NCBI RefSeq assembly: GCF_900129445.1
Contig: NZ_FQVT01000005.1
Span: forward strand, 186,001-250,000
Direction: 5' to 3'
DNA from: Salegentibacter echinorum
GTDB lineage: Bacteria; Bacteroidota; Bacteroidia; Flavobacteriales; Flavobacteriaceae
DNA: 64,000 nt
A program made the position numbers and the translations under genes. Under the pieces are notes generated by a model. That model did not search any database. It was not told where the DNA came from and was given only the letters and a program-made list of their open reading frames with translations. Positions 33,890-43,330 of the stretch are shown here, in pieces. Within the stretch, counting starts at the first letter, position 1. Each line of letters starts with the position of its first letter.

Positions 33890-35095
33890 CTATTTATAAC
33901 TTGGAAATTTTAAGGCTTTAAACCTTTTATTTTTACTTTTCTTCCACCAAACAATAAAACCGGTGATAGGGAGACTTGCCGAAATTAGACAGACTAAAAA
34001 CGCAATGATCTTTGTCCAAATACCTCCTATAGCACCTACGTGCAAATCGTAATTCAGTTTCATAAGTTGGTCGCCTCCATTCAGTTCAGGAAACCTGGGT
34101 TCCTCTTTAAGCGTTTCCAAAGAATTTTGATTATAAGAAGTATTAATAGACTGCCATCTCGTTTCAAAACTCGGATTAATCCCCACGTTCCAAACCCCAG
34201 TTTCCCCCCTGGGGAACTGTATGTTTATACTATTATCATTGGGATCGATTCCGCTTTGCATTACATTCTGGAACAGTATATCCTCCTCGGGTAAATTGGT
34301 AGTACTAACCGCGGTAGTGTCTGAAATAAGTGATTTAGTATTCCTGTTTTCTCCTCCCGAAGCAGCCCAGTAAGCCGCGTCTGAAAACCATTGCATTCCA
34401 TACACCATTCCGGTAAGCCCAAGCACTAAAGCAATTAAAAGTGAATAAAAACCCAACACGTTATGAAGGTCATAATTCAATCTTTTAAATTTTGCAGTCC
34501 ATTTAATTTTAAAACTAGCCTCTTTGGTTCTTTTGTTCCATCGTTTTGGCCACCATAACACCAGGCCTGTAAGCAAGGCAATAACGAAGATAAGGGTACC
34601 ATAAGCAACAATAGGTTTCCCAATACTTCTGGGTAACCACAATTGATAATGCCCTATGATCATGCTTCTCCAAAAATCGTCGTTAAGCTTACGGTTATGT
34701 AGCACTTCTCCCGTATAAGGATTAACATAAACCTCCTGGTAATTGGTCCTATTGGCATAATATGGAACTAAAGCACTTTTCCCTGCTCCCCTATAAACAA
34801 CCGAGTAAACCGAAGGAAAACTGTACTCTTCCATTACCGCGTTCTTAAGTCTGGAAGGAGGCAAAAACTCATCGGTTTCATTATATTCAATATTTTGAAA
34901 AGGCTCCGTAACATTCTTAATTTCCTGTTCAAAAGTTAATATTGCTGCGGTAAGACTTACAATTACGACCACTATACCCGAAATTAACCCTAGCCAAAGA
35001 TGAAGCCACGCCGAGATACGGTAAAAATAGGAGCGTGGTTTTTTTCGTTTTTTCTTCTTCTTTTTTCTCGGTTTGGCGGGAGAAGTAGCTTCCAT
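33890..35095 (-). CDS. PepSY-domain inner-membrane protein (XusC-like)
   Basis: A 401-residue membrane protein. The N-terminus is very basic (KPRKKKKKKRKKPRSY), then a membrane segment (residues 30-55, WLGLISGIVVVIVSLTAAIL), a periplasmic PepSY part with YVNPYTGEVLHNRKLNDDFW, further membrane segments (about 160-180, 210-235) and a C-terminal one (KIIAFLVCLISASLPITGFI). This is the PepSY_TM layout of iron-regulated reductase-like proteins. In Bacteroides thetaiotaomicron the third gene of the xenosiderophore locus, xusC, is of this type and is thought to act on the imported ferric siderophore. Gene order here agrees. Confidence 0.85.
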   Translation of the reverse strand: MEATSPAKPRKKKKKKRKKPRSYFYRISAWLHLWLGLISGIVVVIVSLTAAILTFEQEIKNVTEPFQNIEYNETDEFLPPSRLKNAVMEEYSFPSVYSVVYRGAGKSALVPYYANRTNYQEVYVNPYTGEVLHNRKLNDDFWRSMIIGHYQLWLPRSIGKPIVAYGTLIFVIALLTGLVLWWPKRWNKRTKEASFKIKWTAKFKRLNYDLHNVLGFYSLLIALVLGLTGMVYGMQWFSDAAYWAASGGENRNTKSLISDTTAVSTTNLPEEDILFQNVMQSGIDPNDNSINIQFPRGETGVWNVGINPSFETRWQSINTSYNQNSLETLKEEPRFPELNGGDQLMKLNYDLHVGAIGGIWTKIIAFLVCLISASLPITGFIVWWKKSKNKRFKALKFPSYK

Positions 35096-35114
35096 AATAT
35101 TCTTATTAATTTAA

Positions 35115-35248
35115 ATGTGACTGTCCTAAAAGTAAGATTCAGCGTCCTTACGAACGAAGTGAAGTAACCTGCTTATTGATTTCCAATAAGTTGTAAATTG
35201 CTTCGTTCCCTGCAATGACAACTCAAAGTACTTTTTAGACAGTCACAT
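35115..35248. repeat. MITE-like element between xusB and xusC
   Basis: ATGTGACTGTCCTAAAAGTA (35115-35134) and TACTTTTTAGACAGTCACAT (35229-35248) are inverted copies with one mismatch in 20. The 94-bp interior holds, on the minus strand, GTCATTGCAGGGAACGAAGC, which belongs to the GTCATTGC...GCAAT family of dispersed repeats also seen at 57881 and 58146. It lies within the operon, so it is transcribed and would fold into a long stem. Confidence 0.65.
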
Positions 35249-35261
35249 ATGGCTATTCAAA

Positions 35262-36506
35262 TTATTTTGCAGAGTCTAGTTTGCTTATTGCGGTTATGTT
35301 TCCGCCCTGTACTTCCAGGCCTTGTGAAGCGGCAGCAGTAGCGATATCTATATTATAAACAAAACTGCTTTCTCTAGTAGTGACTCCTATGTTTACAATC
35401 CCATCTTCCCCTACATAATTATTTGTAGTTATACTGGTGATGTTTTCAGCATCTGGCATCCCACTAATCCAATCAAAAGTTTTGTTATACACATTAATTA
35501 CCGCCAGGGAATTTCCTGTGGCATAGGCAGATGTTTTTTCTTTATTCATAAACACTACAAAATTTCCGTTTCCGGCATAGACATGATCGGTCACATAATA
35601 TCCTCCAGAGGCTTCTTCCAGATCAAATAAATAGGTTTCATCAAATGCTGTTGTTCCATTTTTAATACGGGTTACCGCAGAAGGTTTTGTAGAGCTAAAA
35701 TCTCCGTTGCTTACCGCTACTGCCGAAGAAAATGCGTAAGCATCTCCGGTTTCATCTACACTAAGTCCATTGGTAAAGTATCGGCCAATAAAACTGGTAC
35801 GGTCATCTTCAATAATAGTCTCCAATTCCATCTCTGGATAAGAATAAACGGCCACCCAGGATTGATCTGGATAAGAAGTTCCAAAGCTATCATTACAACA
35901 AGCTTTTACGGTAAAGAAGGGTGCATATACCTTATCTCCTACCTGGGTAAGCCAGCTAAAAAAAGCCTGTTCTCCTTCTGGCGCAAGCGCTGCCGTATTA
36001 ATTTGTCCCTCGTCAACAAACTGGCTGGTTTCTGTATCCAAACGGTACCAACTGGCCACGGGAGCATCAGCATTTCTTGAAATTTTCATTAGTAATACGT
36101 CCTCATTTACAGGAGCAAAGGCCTGTACGGTTTCCGATTGGAAATCTGAAAGCATTTGAAGTGTACCTTCTCCCCCAAGCTCATAAGTAGTGACCGCCCC
36201 GGGATTTCCCTGTCCATAAAGAAGACTAAAAAACTTATTATTATTGGTCACATAGTAGCGATAGGTCCCATCTTGCTCAATACCGTTTCCGGCAGTGCTA
36301 ATGCTTCCTTCTGAAAGATTATTAGCTGTTAATAAATAATCGGCTACCCCTTCTGAAGCAACCGGAGTGGCTGCAATCACATACCTGGCCTGGGCTTCGT
36401 TTTCCCCTCCCCCATTATCGACATTTGTGTCATCATCAGAGCTACATCCTACTACCGCCAGGGAAAGTGCTAAAATTACGAGATTGAATAAATTGATTTT
36501 TTTCAT
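35262..36506 (-). CDS. DUF4374 surface lipoprotein (XusB-like siderophore-binding protein)
   Basis: A 414-residue lipoprotein: signal KINLFNLVILALSLAVVGC, acylated Cys21, then an acidic export-type tail SSDDD. The body is all beta (DUF4374), with repeated four-stranded units that suggest a propeller (ARYVIAATPVASEGVADYLL, RYYVTNNNKFFSLLYGQGNP, DVLLMKISRNADAPVASWYR and so on). In the Xus system of Bacteroides the second protein is a surface lipoprotein that binds ferric enterobactin; I assign this by family and order. The acidic stretch after the Cys favours display on the cell surface. Confidence 0.85.
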   Translation of the reverse strand: MKKINLFNLVILALSLAVVGCSSDDDTNVDNGGGENEAQARYVIAATPVASEGVADYLLTANNLSEGSISTAGNGIEQDGTYRYYVTNNNKFFSLLYGQGNPGAVTTYELGGEGTLQMLSDFQSETVQAFAPVNEDVLLMKISRNADAPVASWYRLDTETSQFVDEGQINTAALAPEGEQAFFSWLTQVGDKVYAPFFTVKACCNDSFGTSYPDQSWVAVYSYPEMELETIIEDDRTSFIGRYFTNGLSVDETGDAYAFSSAVAVSNGDFSSTKPSAVTRIKNGTTAFDETYLFDLEEASGGYYVTDHVYAGNGNFVVFMNKEKTSAYATGNSLAVINVYNKTFDWISGMPDAENITSITTNNYVGEDGIVNIGVTTRESSFVYNIDIATAAASQGLEVQGGNITAISKLDSAK

Positions 36507-36714
36507 TGGTTTATATTTAAAGTATTAATTTGAATAATATGGTTTTTGTCATTCTCTTGTGCGTTGTGTCTGTTTTGAGTTCAGCAACAAACTGGTTTCA
36601 TTGGTCTTTAATTTTAAAGTAATCAAGAACCTAGACCCGGGACTATGCTTCCTAAAAGATCCTTTTATTTCCAAACAAGCCCCGGTTAATTTAATCCCTG
36701 GCTATCGCCAGTGA

Positions 36715-39084
36715 TTAAAAGGAGTATCTAATTTTACCGGTAAAACTTCTACCGGGTTTTTGTAGGCTAAAATTGTCGTATAGTTTTTTATCAAAAATAT
36801 TCCTGCATTCTACGGTAAGCTGAAAATTGCTTTCTTCGCCAAAATTGTAGGTAATATTCATATCGTGAGATACCTGCTCTGGCACATCGAGTTTTGTATT
36901 TCCAAGGCTTGGCCAGTACAAATAAAAGGCGTGTACATATAACAGGTTGTACCCAACACTTACCGGATGGGATTTATTTAAAGGACTTTTAAAATTATAG
37001 GAGGCATCTGCATTTCCGTAGAAATAAGGAATATTGGGAATGCGATCCCTATACACCACGCTCTCGCTTGTTTGTCCCCCTACATATTTAGTATTATTTC
37101 TAAGGTTTTGATAAGTAAGGTTGGCCCCGGCAGAAAGTTTATCCTTAAAAGAATAGCGCACTTCGGTTTCTACTCCTAAATTGGTCACATCGGCCAGGTT
37201 GTCCATCACCTGAAGCACCTGATTTTGATTTAATATCGGGCGAATAAAATCCCTGGAATCCCTATAAAAACCATTGGCGCTTAAGTTAATCTGATGAAGG
37301 TTATTAAAGTTAAACCAGTAACTGGCACCAAGATTATAATTATAACTGCTCTCTGGTTTCAGGCTTGTGTTACCTTCAAATAATATCCCCCCATCGCCGT
37401 ATAATTCATTAGGTTCGGGAAGCCGGTAGCTTTTTTCGAAAGAAGCTTTTACCTGAAGATCTTCGGTTAAGAAATAAGTCTCCGCAAAGCCATAACCAAA
37501 ATCATTAAAACGGTCTTTTTTATGCCGGTAAGCTACATCACCATAATTTCCCGTGGGATTATAAGCTTCTTCAAAGATATTTACCTGGTTGTAGTTCTTT
37601 ACAAAACCCGTTATGCTCCAATCTTCTTTATCAAATTTATAACCCAGTCCCAGAACATTTTTATTGGACTTTTGAGGTTGTTCATAAAGATCATTTTCAG
37701 TATTCAAAAGATTCTTACGTTCCCTATCAAAGGTGTTTAGTACATTACTAAGGGAAATAGCGTGCTCCTCGTTTATCTTGTAGTCGAAACTGGCCGTAAC
37801 CACCCCGTTATTATTCTGAAATTCGGCGTGGGTATAAGTACGCTCCCCGCCCGGACCGTCATAATCCACATAACTTCCAAACCAGTTATACCTGCGATGA
37901 ACCGTATCAATAATCTTTTCTTTTCCTAAATTATAATTAGCGTTAAGGTTTACATCCAGGCCTTCCACCAATAAGTTTTTCTTTTGATATTTAAAACTGG
38001 GCATAATAGTGTTTCCGCGTGTATGACGCTCGCCGTAAACACTCACCTGCCGCGCTCCGGTTTGTATTTCCCTGTAATTTTGTCCCAGGGTAATTCCAAA
38101 TAACAATCTATCTGCATAGGGTTTATTTACCACCCCAATATTCCCTATAAATGTTTCATTATGGTACTCATCATTAAAGCGCTTCACCTCCTCATTAGGG
38201 AAATATTCCCCGGTTTGCAGGTCTGCAACATCTACATTTACCTTATAATCATTGTCTGAATAATTCTGAAAAGCATTCAATTGAACCGTAAAACCCGATT
38301 TGTTGACGAACACTGCGTTTAGATTAGAGCGATGAGTATTGAAAGAACCATAGGAATAAGAAACATCAAGATGGTTTTTATCATAAGTATTAGTCACAAT
38401 ATTTACAGCGCCGCCCAGGGCATCTGCTCCCAGGCCTACAGGAACCACGCCTTTGTAAACCTCAATCCGCTCGGCAAGATTAATGGGAATATTATTGAGC
38501 TGAAAAGAGGAACCAAAGTTTTCCATAGGAATACCATCGATAAAAATTTTCACCTGGTTTCCCCGGAAACCATTCATAGAAAGGTTCATTCGGGAACCTA
38601 CTCCCCCATCTTCCCTAATTCTTATTCCCGAAACGCGATCTAGCGCATGGCCAATATCTAAAGTAGTATTGTGCAATTTCTTCGCATCGATCACGTCTAT
38701 ATTATAAGCGAGGGCTTCAATTTGTTGAATTTTGGATTTAGCCGAAATATTAACCGTTTCAAGATTGGTTGCTAATTCTTCCAATTGTATTGTAAAACCG
38801 GTATGGTTTTCGGCCTCTAGATCGAGACTAGTATTTTTTGTTTTATAACCCAGGAATGAAGTTTCCAATTCTAATTGGCCGCGGAAGTCACCTTTTATGA
38901 GAAAATGACCGGCTTCGTTGGTGACCGCACCGGTATTATAATCCTTTACAATTACCGTAGCACCAAAAACAGGGTTTCCGTTTTGATCTTTTACTACTCC
39001 TGAAATCTCATTCGAAGCCTGAGCAAAGATTGAAATCCTAAAACATAGAAGCCCAAGAATAACCAGCAATTTCCTATATTGCAT
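36715..39084 (-). CDS. TonB-dependent siderophore receptor (XusA-like)
   Basis: A 789-residue receptor: signal peptide to about residue 23, carboxypeptidase-like domain 25-105 (ISGVVKDQNGNPVFGATVIV), a TonB plug at about 125-215 (IRIREDGGVGSRMNLSMNGF, RIEVYKGVVPVGLGADALGG), then a 22-strand-type barrel ending in IRYSF with a terminal Phe. It opens a minus-strand operon with DUF4374, PepSY and DUF4198 genes (208 bp to the DUF4374 gene). The likely ligand is a ferric siderophore. The ATG at 39084 follows a leader with a hairpin and an upstream palindromic operator. Confidence 0.9.
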   Translation of the reverse strand: MQYRKLLVILGLLCFRISIFAQASNEISGVVKDQNGNPVFGATVIVKDYNTGAVTNEAGHFLIKGDFRGQLELETSFLGYKTKNTSLDLEAENHTGFTIQLEELATNLETVNISAKSKIQQIEALAYNIDVIDAKKLHNTTLDIGHALDRVSGIRIREDGGVGSRMNLSMNGFRGNQVKIFIDGIPMENFGSSFQLNNIPINLAERIEVYKGVVPVGLGADALGGAVNIVTNTYDKNHLDVSYSYGSFNTHRSNLNAVFVNKSGFTVQLNAFQNYSDNDYKVNVDVADLQTGEYFPNEEVKRFNDEYHNETFIGNIGVVNKPYADRLLFGITLGQNYREIQTGARQVSVYGERHTRGNTIMPSFKYQKKNLLVEGLDVNLNANYNLGKEKIIDTVHRRYNWFGSYVDYDGPGGERTYTHAEFQNNNGVVTASFDYKINEEHAISLSNVLNTFDRERKNLLNTENDLYEQPQKSNKNVLGLGYKFDKEDWSITGFVKNYNQVNIFEEAYNPTGNYGDVAYRHKKDRFNDFGYGFAETYFLTEDLQVKASFEKSYRLPEPNELYGDGGILFEGNTSLKPESSYNYNLGASYWFNFNNLHQINLSANGFYRDSRDFIRPILNQNQVLQVMDNLADVTNLGVETEVRYSFKDKLSAGANLTYQNLRNNTKYVGGQTSESVVYRDRIPNIPYFYGNADASYNFKSPLNKSHPVSVGYNLLYVHAFYLYWPSLGNTKLDVPEQVSHDMNITYNFGEESNFQLTVECRNIFDKKLYDNFSLQKPGRSFTGKIRYSF

Positions 39085-39118
39085 TACTTTTTAATTTTAC
39101 CGTTAGAAAGTGATTACT

Positions 39119-39157
39119 GGAGTCATACAGTTGCCGCTGTATGGCTCCTTTTTTTTT
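39119..39157 (+). terminator. Terminator-like hairpin with T9 in the xusA leader (plus strand)
   Basis: GGAG-T-CATACAG (39119-39130), loop TTGCCG, CTGTATG-G-CTCC (39137-39148), followed by nine T. Read in plus it is a classic intrinsic terminator; read in minus, the direction of xusA, it is a leader hairpin 35 bp before the ATG with A9 ahead of it. Confidence 0.65.
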
Positions 39158-39644
39158 AGAAAAAACCTTTCTTTTATTAAGACTTATTCTAAATTAAAAA
39201 CAAAAGTAAAACTTTTTTTGAATCAGAGAAGATAATCGTACGATTATTTCCCGCTCAATTTTTAATTTTTGAAAAATAGTGACATTTAACTTGTAGCGGT
39301 GTTTCTGGTGTTCCCCCCATTTGATTATTTCAAATAAAACTTTTTACGTGAGGACTAACTCTCAAACCTAATTAAGTAAGAACGTCTATCTTTTCAAAAA
39401 GTACAGTATAGTTCGTGGATAAGTGTTTACATATTCAACTGCCAGAATCTAAGTTTAACAACTTCTATTCCTTACAGTTTTCTTTCATTTGAAATGGAAC
39501 CCTAAATGTTATGATTGTCAATTTATTTTTTTGCTTTCTTCTCTCCGTTTTTTTATTCCGCTACCCCGTCCAGCTTTATCGTTCCCTTAACAGTATTATT
39601 TTTCTGAAATTGTATCTTAATGAGAAAATAAAATCGAAAAAATT
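39158..39644. other. Divergent intergenic region between the xus-like operon and poxB
   Basis: Holds the xus-like promoter on the minus strand and the start region of poxB on the plus strand. The rest is AT-rich with no gene. Confidence 0.5.
39201..39247 (-). promoter_or_regulatory. Promoter and palindromic operator of the xus-like operon
   Basis: On the minus strand TACTTTTG (39208-39201) fits the -7 consensus. About 24-40 bp further upstream lies the perfect palindrome ATAATCGTACGATTAT (39232-39247), over the -33 region. Its ATAAT/ATTAT arms resemble Fur boxes, the centre does not. Iron or another regulator is a reasonable guess. Confidence 0.6.
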
Positions 39645-41384
39645 ATGGCACATACAGTCGCAGATGAGTTAGTAAAAATGTTGGTGAATGCCGGGGTAAA
39701 ACGTGTTTATGCGGTTACCGGTGATAGTTTGAACCCGGTAAATGATGCCGTTCGCAGGGATGGCAGATTGCAATGGATTCACGTTCGCCACGAAGAAGCA
39801 GGTGCTTATGCCGCTTCCATGGATGCCGAACTAGATGGAATTGGCTGCTGTATGGGCAGTAGCGGACCCGGGCATGTGCATTTGGTAAACGGACTCTACG
39901 ACGCCAACCGCGCCGGAAATCCCGTGATCGCCATCGCCACCACGGTTGAGACTAATAAACTGGGCACCGATAATTTTCAGGAGACCAATGTGACTAAGCT
40001 TTTTGATGACTGTAGTAAATATTGCTTTATGGCCAACACCCCGCAGCAGGCCATTCACGGCATACAATCGGCTATCCAGTCGGCGATTCAGCAAAAAGGA
40101 GTTGGCGTGGTAGGATTGCCCGGCGATGTTTCTTCAGCCGAAACCCAGACCATTACCACTTCTCATAAAAATTACTACAGCAATGCGAAAGTGCTTCCCC
40201 GGGAAGAGCAGCTGGAAGAACTTGCCGAGGTCATCAATAACAATGAAAAAGTGATGCTTTTTTGCGGTCACGGCTGTAAAGACGCACAAAATGAAGTACG
40301 GGCGCTTTGTAAGAAACTAAATGCGCCAATGGGCTTTAGCTTCCGCGGGAAAATTTTCTTCGATAAAACAGATAATCCATACCGGGTAGGGTTAAACGGC
40401 TTGTTGGGTATGAAATCTGGCTTTAAAGCGATGCACGATGCAGATGTATTGCTTTTGCTAGGCACCGATTTTCCGTATTCTGATTTCCTGCCGGAGAAAA
40501 ATACCATTGTACAAATCGATTTAAAGCCCGAGCGTATTGGCCGGCGAGCAAAGGTAGATTACGGTTACCACGGAAGCATAAAAGATACGCTACAGGCGCT
40601 GTTTCCGAAGGTAAATGAAAAGAAATCTAAGGTTTTCCTCGAGGAAATGCAGCAGCTACACCGTGAGAATGAAAAAGATTATGAGAGCTATGTACAGGGA
40701 AAAAGTGAGAATAAAAAAATCCACCCTGAATATGTGGCCTCTTTAATTGACCAACTGGCCACCAATGATGCTATTTTCACGGTAGATACCGGGATGTCTG
40801 CCGTGTGGGCGGCACGCTATCTAAAAGGAAAGACTAATCGCTATCTCACCGGTTCTTTTAACCACGGGTCTATGGCAAACGCAATGCCCATGGCAATTGG
40901 TGCGGGACTGGGACACCCCGATAGGCAGGTGATTGCTTTATGTGGGGACGGTGGGCTTACCATGCTTTTGGGAGATCTAATGACGATTAGCCAATATCAA
41001 ATTCCTGCGAAAATTGTGATTTTTAACAATAGGGCATTGGGTATGGTAAAACTGGAAATGGAAGTAGCCGGATATCCAGATTGGCAAACCGATATGCACA
41101 ACCCCGATTTTAAAAAACTGGCCGAATCTATGAATATCAAAGCCTGGGAAGCCAAAGAGTCTAACGAAGTACAGGGAGCTTTAGCAGCTGCTTTTGCTCA
41201 CAAAGGACCTGCGCTTATTAATATATACACCGATCCTGAAGCTTTGGCCATGCCACCAAAAATAGAATTTGAGCAGCTAAAAGGTTTTGCTGAAAGCATG
41301 GGGAAACTTATGCTTAACGGAAGATCTGCCGAGGTGATAGACGCCGCAAAATCTAATTACAAATATTTACGGGAGTTGTTTTAA
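39645..41384 (+). CDS. poxB: Thiamine-dependent pyruvate oxidase / pyruvate:quinone dehydrogenase
   Basis: A 579-residue TPP enzyme with three alpha/beta domains. N-terminal PYR domain with the catalytic Glu in RHEEAGAYAA (Glu50), a central FAD-binding type domain (190-330), and the PP domain with CGDGGLTMLLGD then QIPAKIVIFNNRALGMVKLE, the GDG(x)26-NN TPP motif. It converts pyruvate to acetate and CO2, giving electrons to the quinone pool. This family also includes acetolactate synthase; the short C-terminus and the GSSGPGHVH segment favour PoxB. It is a single-gene unit. Confidence 0.9.
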   Translation: MAHTVADELVKMLVNAGVKRVYAVTGDSLNPVNDAVRRDGRLQWIHVRHEEAGAYAASMDAELDGIGCCMGSSGPGHVHLVNGLYDANRAGNPVIAIATTVETNKLGTDNFQETNVTKLFDDCSKYCFMANTPQQAIHGIQSAIQSAIQQKGVGVVGLPGDVSSAETQTITTSHKNYYSNAKVLPREEQLEELAEVINNNEKVMLFCGHGCKDAQNEVRALCKKLNAPMGFSFRGKIFFDKTDNPYRVGLNGLLGMKSGFKAMHDADVLLLLGTDFPYSDFLPEKNTIVQIDLKPERIGRRAKVDYGYHGSIKDTLQALFPKVNEKKSKVFLEEMQQLHRENEKDYESYVQGKSENKKIHPEYVASLIDQLATNDAIFTVDTGMSAVWAARYLKGKTNRYLTGSFNHGSMANAMPMAIGAGLGHPDRQVIALCGDGGLTMLLGDLMTISQYQIPAKIVIFNNRALGMVKLEMEVAGYPDWQTDMHNPDFKKLAESMNIKAWEAKESNEVQGALAAAFAHKGPALINIYTDPEALAMPPKIEFEQLKGFAESMGKLMLNGRSAEVIDAAKSNYKYLRELF

Positions 41385-41755
41385 TAATTATAAGCTCACA
41401 TCAAGTTAGGGTAAGCATGTTACGTTGATCTTGGCGAATTGTGTCATGCTGAGCCTGTCGAAGCAACTGTTAACCCAAAGTTCTGTTCTCTGTTAAACCA
41501 GGGTCATGCTAATAGCCTGTCGAAGTCGCTTTGTAAATCATAAAGACAAACTGAGCACTTCGATAGACTCAGTATAGGCCTGCCGAAGTTCTGTTCTTTT
41601 AACCTTCAGCGATGTTAAATTTTTTGAATAGCTAAGCGTGGTTGAGTTAATCAGAAAACAAACTTTATAGTAATTAAGTGCTTCGACAAGCTATTAGTCT
41701 GACGTTCTGGTCCTACCAGCCCGGGCTGGATTTATCGAATAACCCGGCAGAACCT
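41385..41755. other. Intergenic region with four dispersed CTGTCGAAG-type palindromes
   Basis: 371 bp with no gene. Copies of the CTGAGCCTGTCGAAG family occur near 41443-41465, 41504-41528, 41556-41574 (inverted) and 41681-41706 (inverted). The copies near 41511 and 41690 have a TAATA insertion in place of GAG. Confidence 0.6.
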
Positions 41756-43186
41756 TTACTTCCCTTTAAACAATCCCTTTTCCTTGATCATTTTAGCGGT
41801 ATTTTCAGGGAGCATGGATTCCCAATTTGGTTTGCCTTCTTTAATCATTTGGTGAACTAACCTGGAGTGAATATCTAAAGTTTCAGGATCGTAATCTGCA
41901 ATATCCACAACCCGGCCATTGTCTTTAAAATACTGATAAAGTTCCTGCATCCTGGGATGTACTTTTAGGTTTTCACTGGTAATAATCTCGCCGGTTTCTT
42001 CATCTTTAGAAGGATACAGGTAAATCTTTAAGCTTTTAAAAAACAGCTTCCCAAAAGCTTCTAAAATTCCACCGCTAAGATGTCTATAATATCGCTCGTC
42101 AAAAATATCTTTTAAGGTGCTTACCCCCATGGTCAAGCCCATACGCTCCTTGGTGTGTTGAGAAAAATACTCTACCACGGTATAATACTCCTGAAAATTG
42201 GAAATCATTACCGTTTGTCCCAAGGAACCAAGCAAATCGGCGCGATCTAAAAAATCCTGTTCGTCTATCTCCCCTTCTCCTTTTAAATTAGATAAGGTGA
42301 TTTCAAAAATAACAACTGCCTTTTCTTTATCAACCTTTCGTTCATTTAGAAACAGCTTTAGTGATTTTTTATACATCGCCATATTCACCCGGGTTACCGG
42401 TCTAAAACTGCCTCGCAAGGTTAAAATATTGCGTTTGTAAAGAATACTGGCAGGTAGTACATTATTTCCATTTGGTGCAAACATTACCGCCTGGGTGATT
42501 CCTTTTTTCACCAACTCGAGACTCATTAACCTATTATCTACCTGGGTAAACGCGGGGCCCGTAAAGTTAATCGCATCAATTTCAATTTTATCGGTACTTA
42601 GGTGATCGTATAATTGTTTGAGCAAATATTTAGGATCGTCATGATGATAAAATGCCCCGTAGATAAGATTGGCACCCATAGTCCCCAAACTTATCTGTTG
42701 GTGACCGGCATTATTCTCGTGAAATTGCACGTGTAATATGATCTCACTGTAATCTTCTTTGGGTTTTGTTTGAAATCTTATACCCAACCAACCGTGACCT
42801 TTATACTTTTTTGCCCAATCTATTGTTGCCACAGTATTGGCATAACTAAAAAATAATTTATTGGGATGTTTAAGCCGGGAGATTCGTTCTTCAATAAGCC
42901 CCGTTTCATAGCGCATCATGGTAGTTAACCTGGCTTCGGTCACATAACGGCCGTCATCTTCAATTCCATAAATGGCATCACTAAAATCTTTATCGTAAGC
43001 ACTTAGGGTTTTTGCAACCGTACCAGAGGCGTTTCCGGCTCTAAAAAAATGCCGAACAGTTTCCTGGCCGGCACCTATTTCTGCGAAAGTTCCGTAGATA
43101 TTTTCATTCAAATTAAGCCGAATCGCTTTATTTTGAATAGAGGTTACTTCCTCAAAATTCTTTTCTCCTTCTACTGTAACAGACAT
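41756..43186 (-). CDS. Conserved cytoplasmic protein of unknown function
   Basis: A 476-residue protein without signal peptide or membrane segment. Conserved-looking blocks: RLNLNENIYGTFAEIGAGQE and VRHFFRAGNASGTVAKTLSA, MMRYETGLIEERISRLKHPN, KLFFSYANTVATIDWAKKYK and GLTMGVSTLKDIFDERYYRH. I recall highly similar proteins in many bacteria, some with misleading names such as nicotinate-nucleotide adenylyltransferase or TonB receptor; I see no motif for either. The AEIGAGQETVR segment is suggestive of a nucleotide-binding loop but is not a known signature. The gene sits between the convergent poxB and the co-directional sulP gene. Confidence 0.75.
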   Translation of the reverse strand: MSVTVEGEKNFEEVTSIQNKAIRLNLNENIYGTFAEIGAGQETVRHFFRAGNASGTVAKTLSAYDKDFSDAIYGIEDDGRYVTEARLTTMMRYETGLIEERISRLKHPNKLFFSYANTVATIDWAKKYKGHGWLGIRFQTKPKEDYSEIILHVQFHENNAGHQQISLGTMGANLIYGAFYHHDDPKYLLKQLYDHLSTDKIEIDAINFTGPAFTQVDNRLMSLELVKKGITQAVMFAPNGNNVLPASILYKRNILTLRGSFRPVTRVNMAMYKKSLKLFLNERKVDKEKAVVIFEITLSNLKGEGEIDEQDFLDRADLLGSLGQTVMISNFQEYYTVVEYFSQHTKERMGLTMGVSTLKDIFDERYYRHLSGGILEAFGKLFFKSLKIYLYPSKDEETGEIITSENLKVHPRMQELYQYFKDNGRVVDIADYDPETLDIHSRLVHQMIKEGKPNWESMLPENTAKMIKEKGLFKGK

Positions 43187-43330
43187 ACTGCTCTTTTTTG
43201 TGAAGCATAAAGTTATAAAACTTAGCTTGCTTTTTAAGGAAATTTATTGAAACATTAATAACTTTAGAGAACGGTCAAAAACCTTAAGATCATTACTCCC
43301 AAAAACCCTTAAAAATATAGCCTCACCAAT

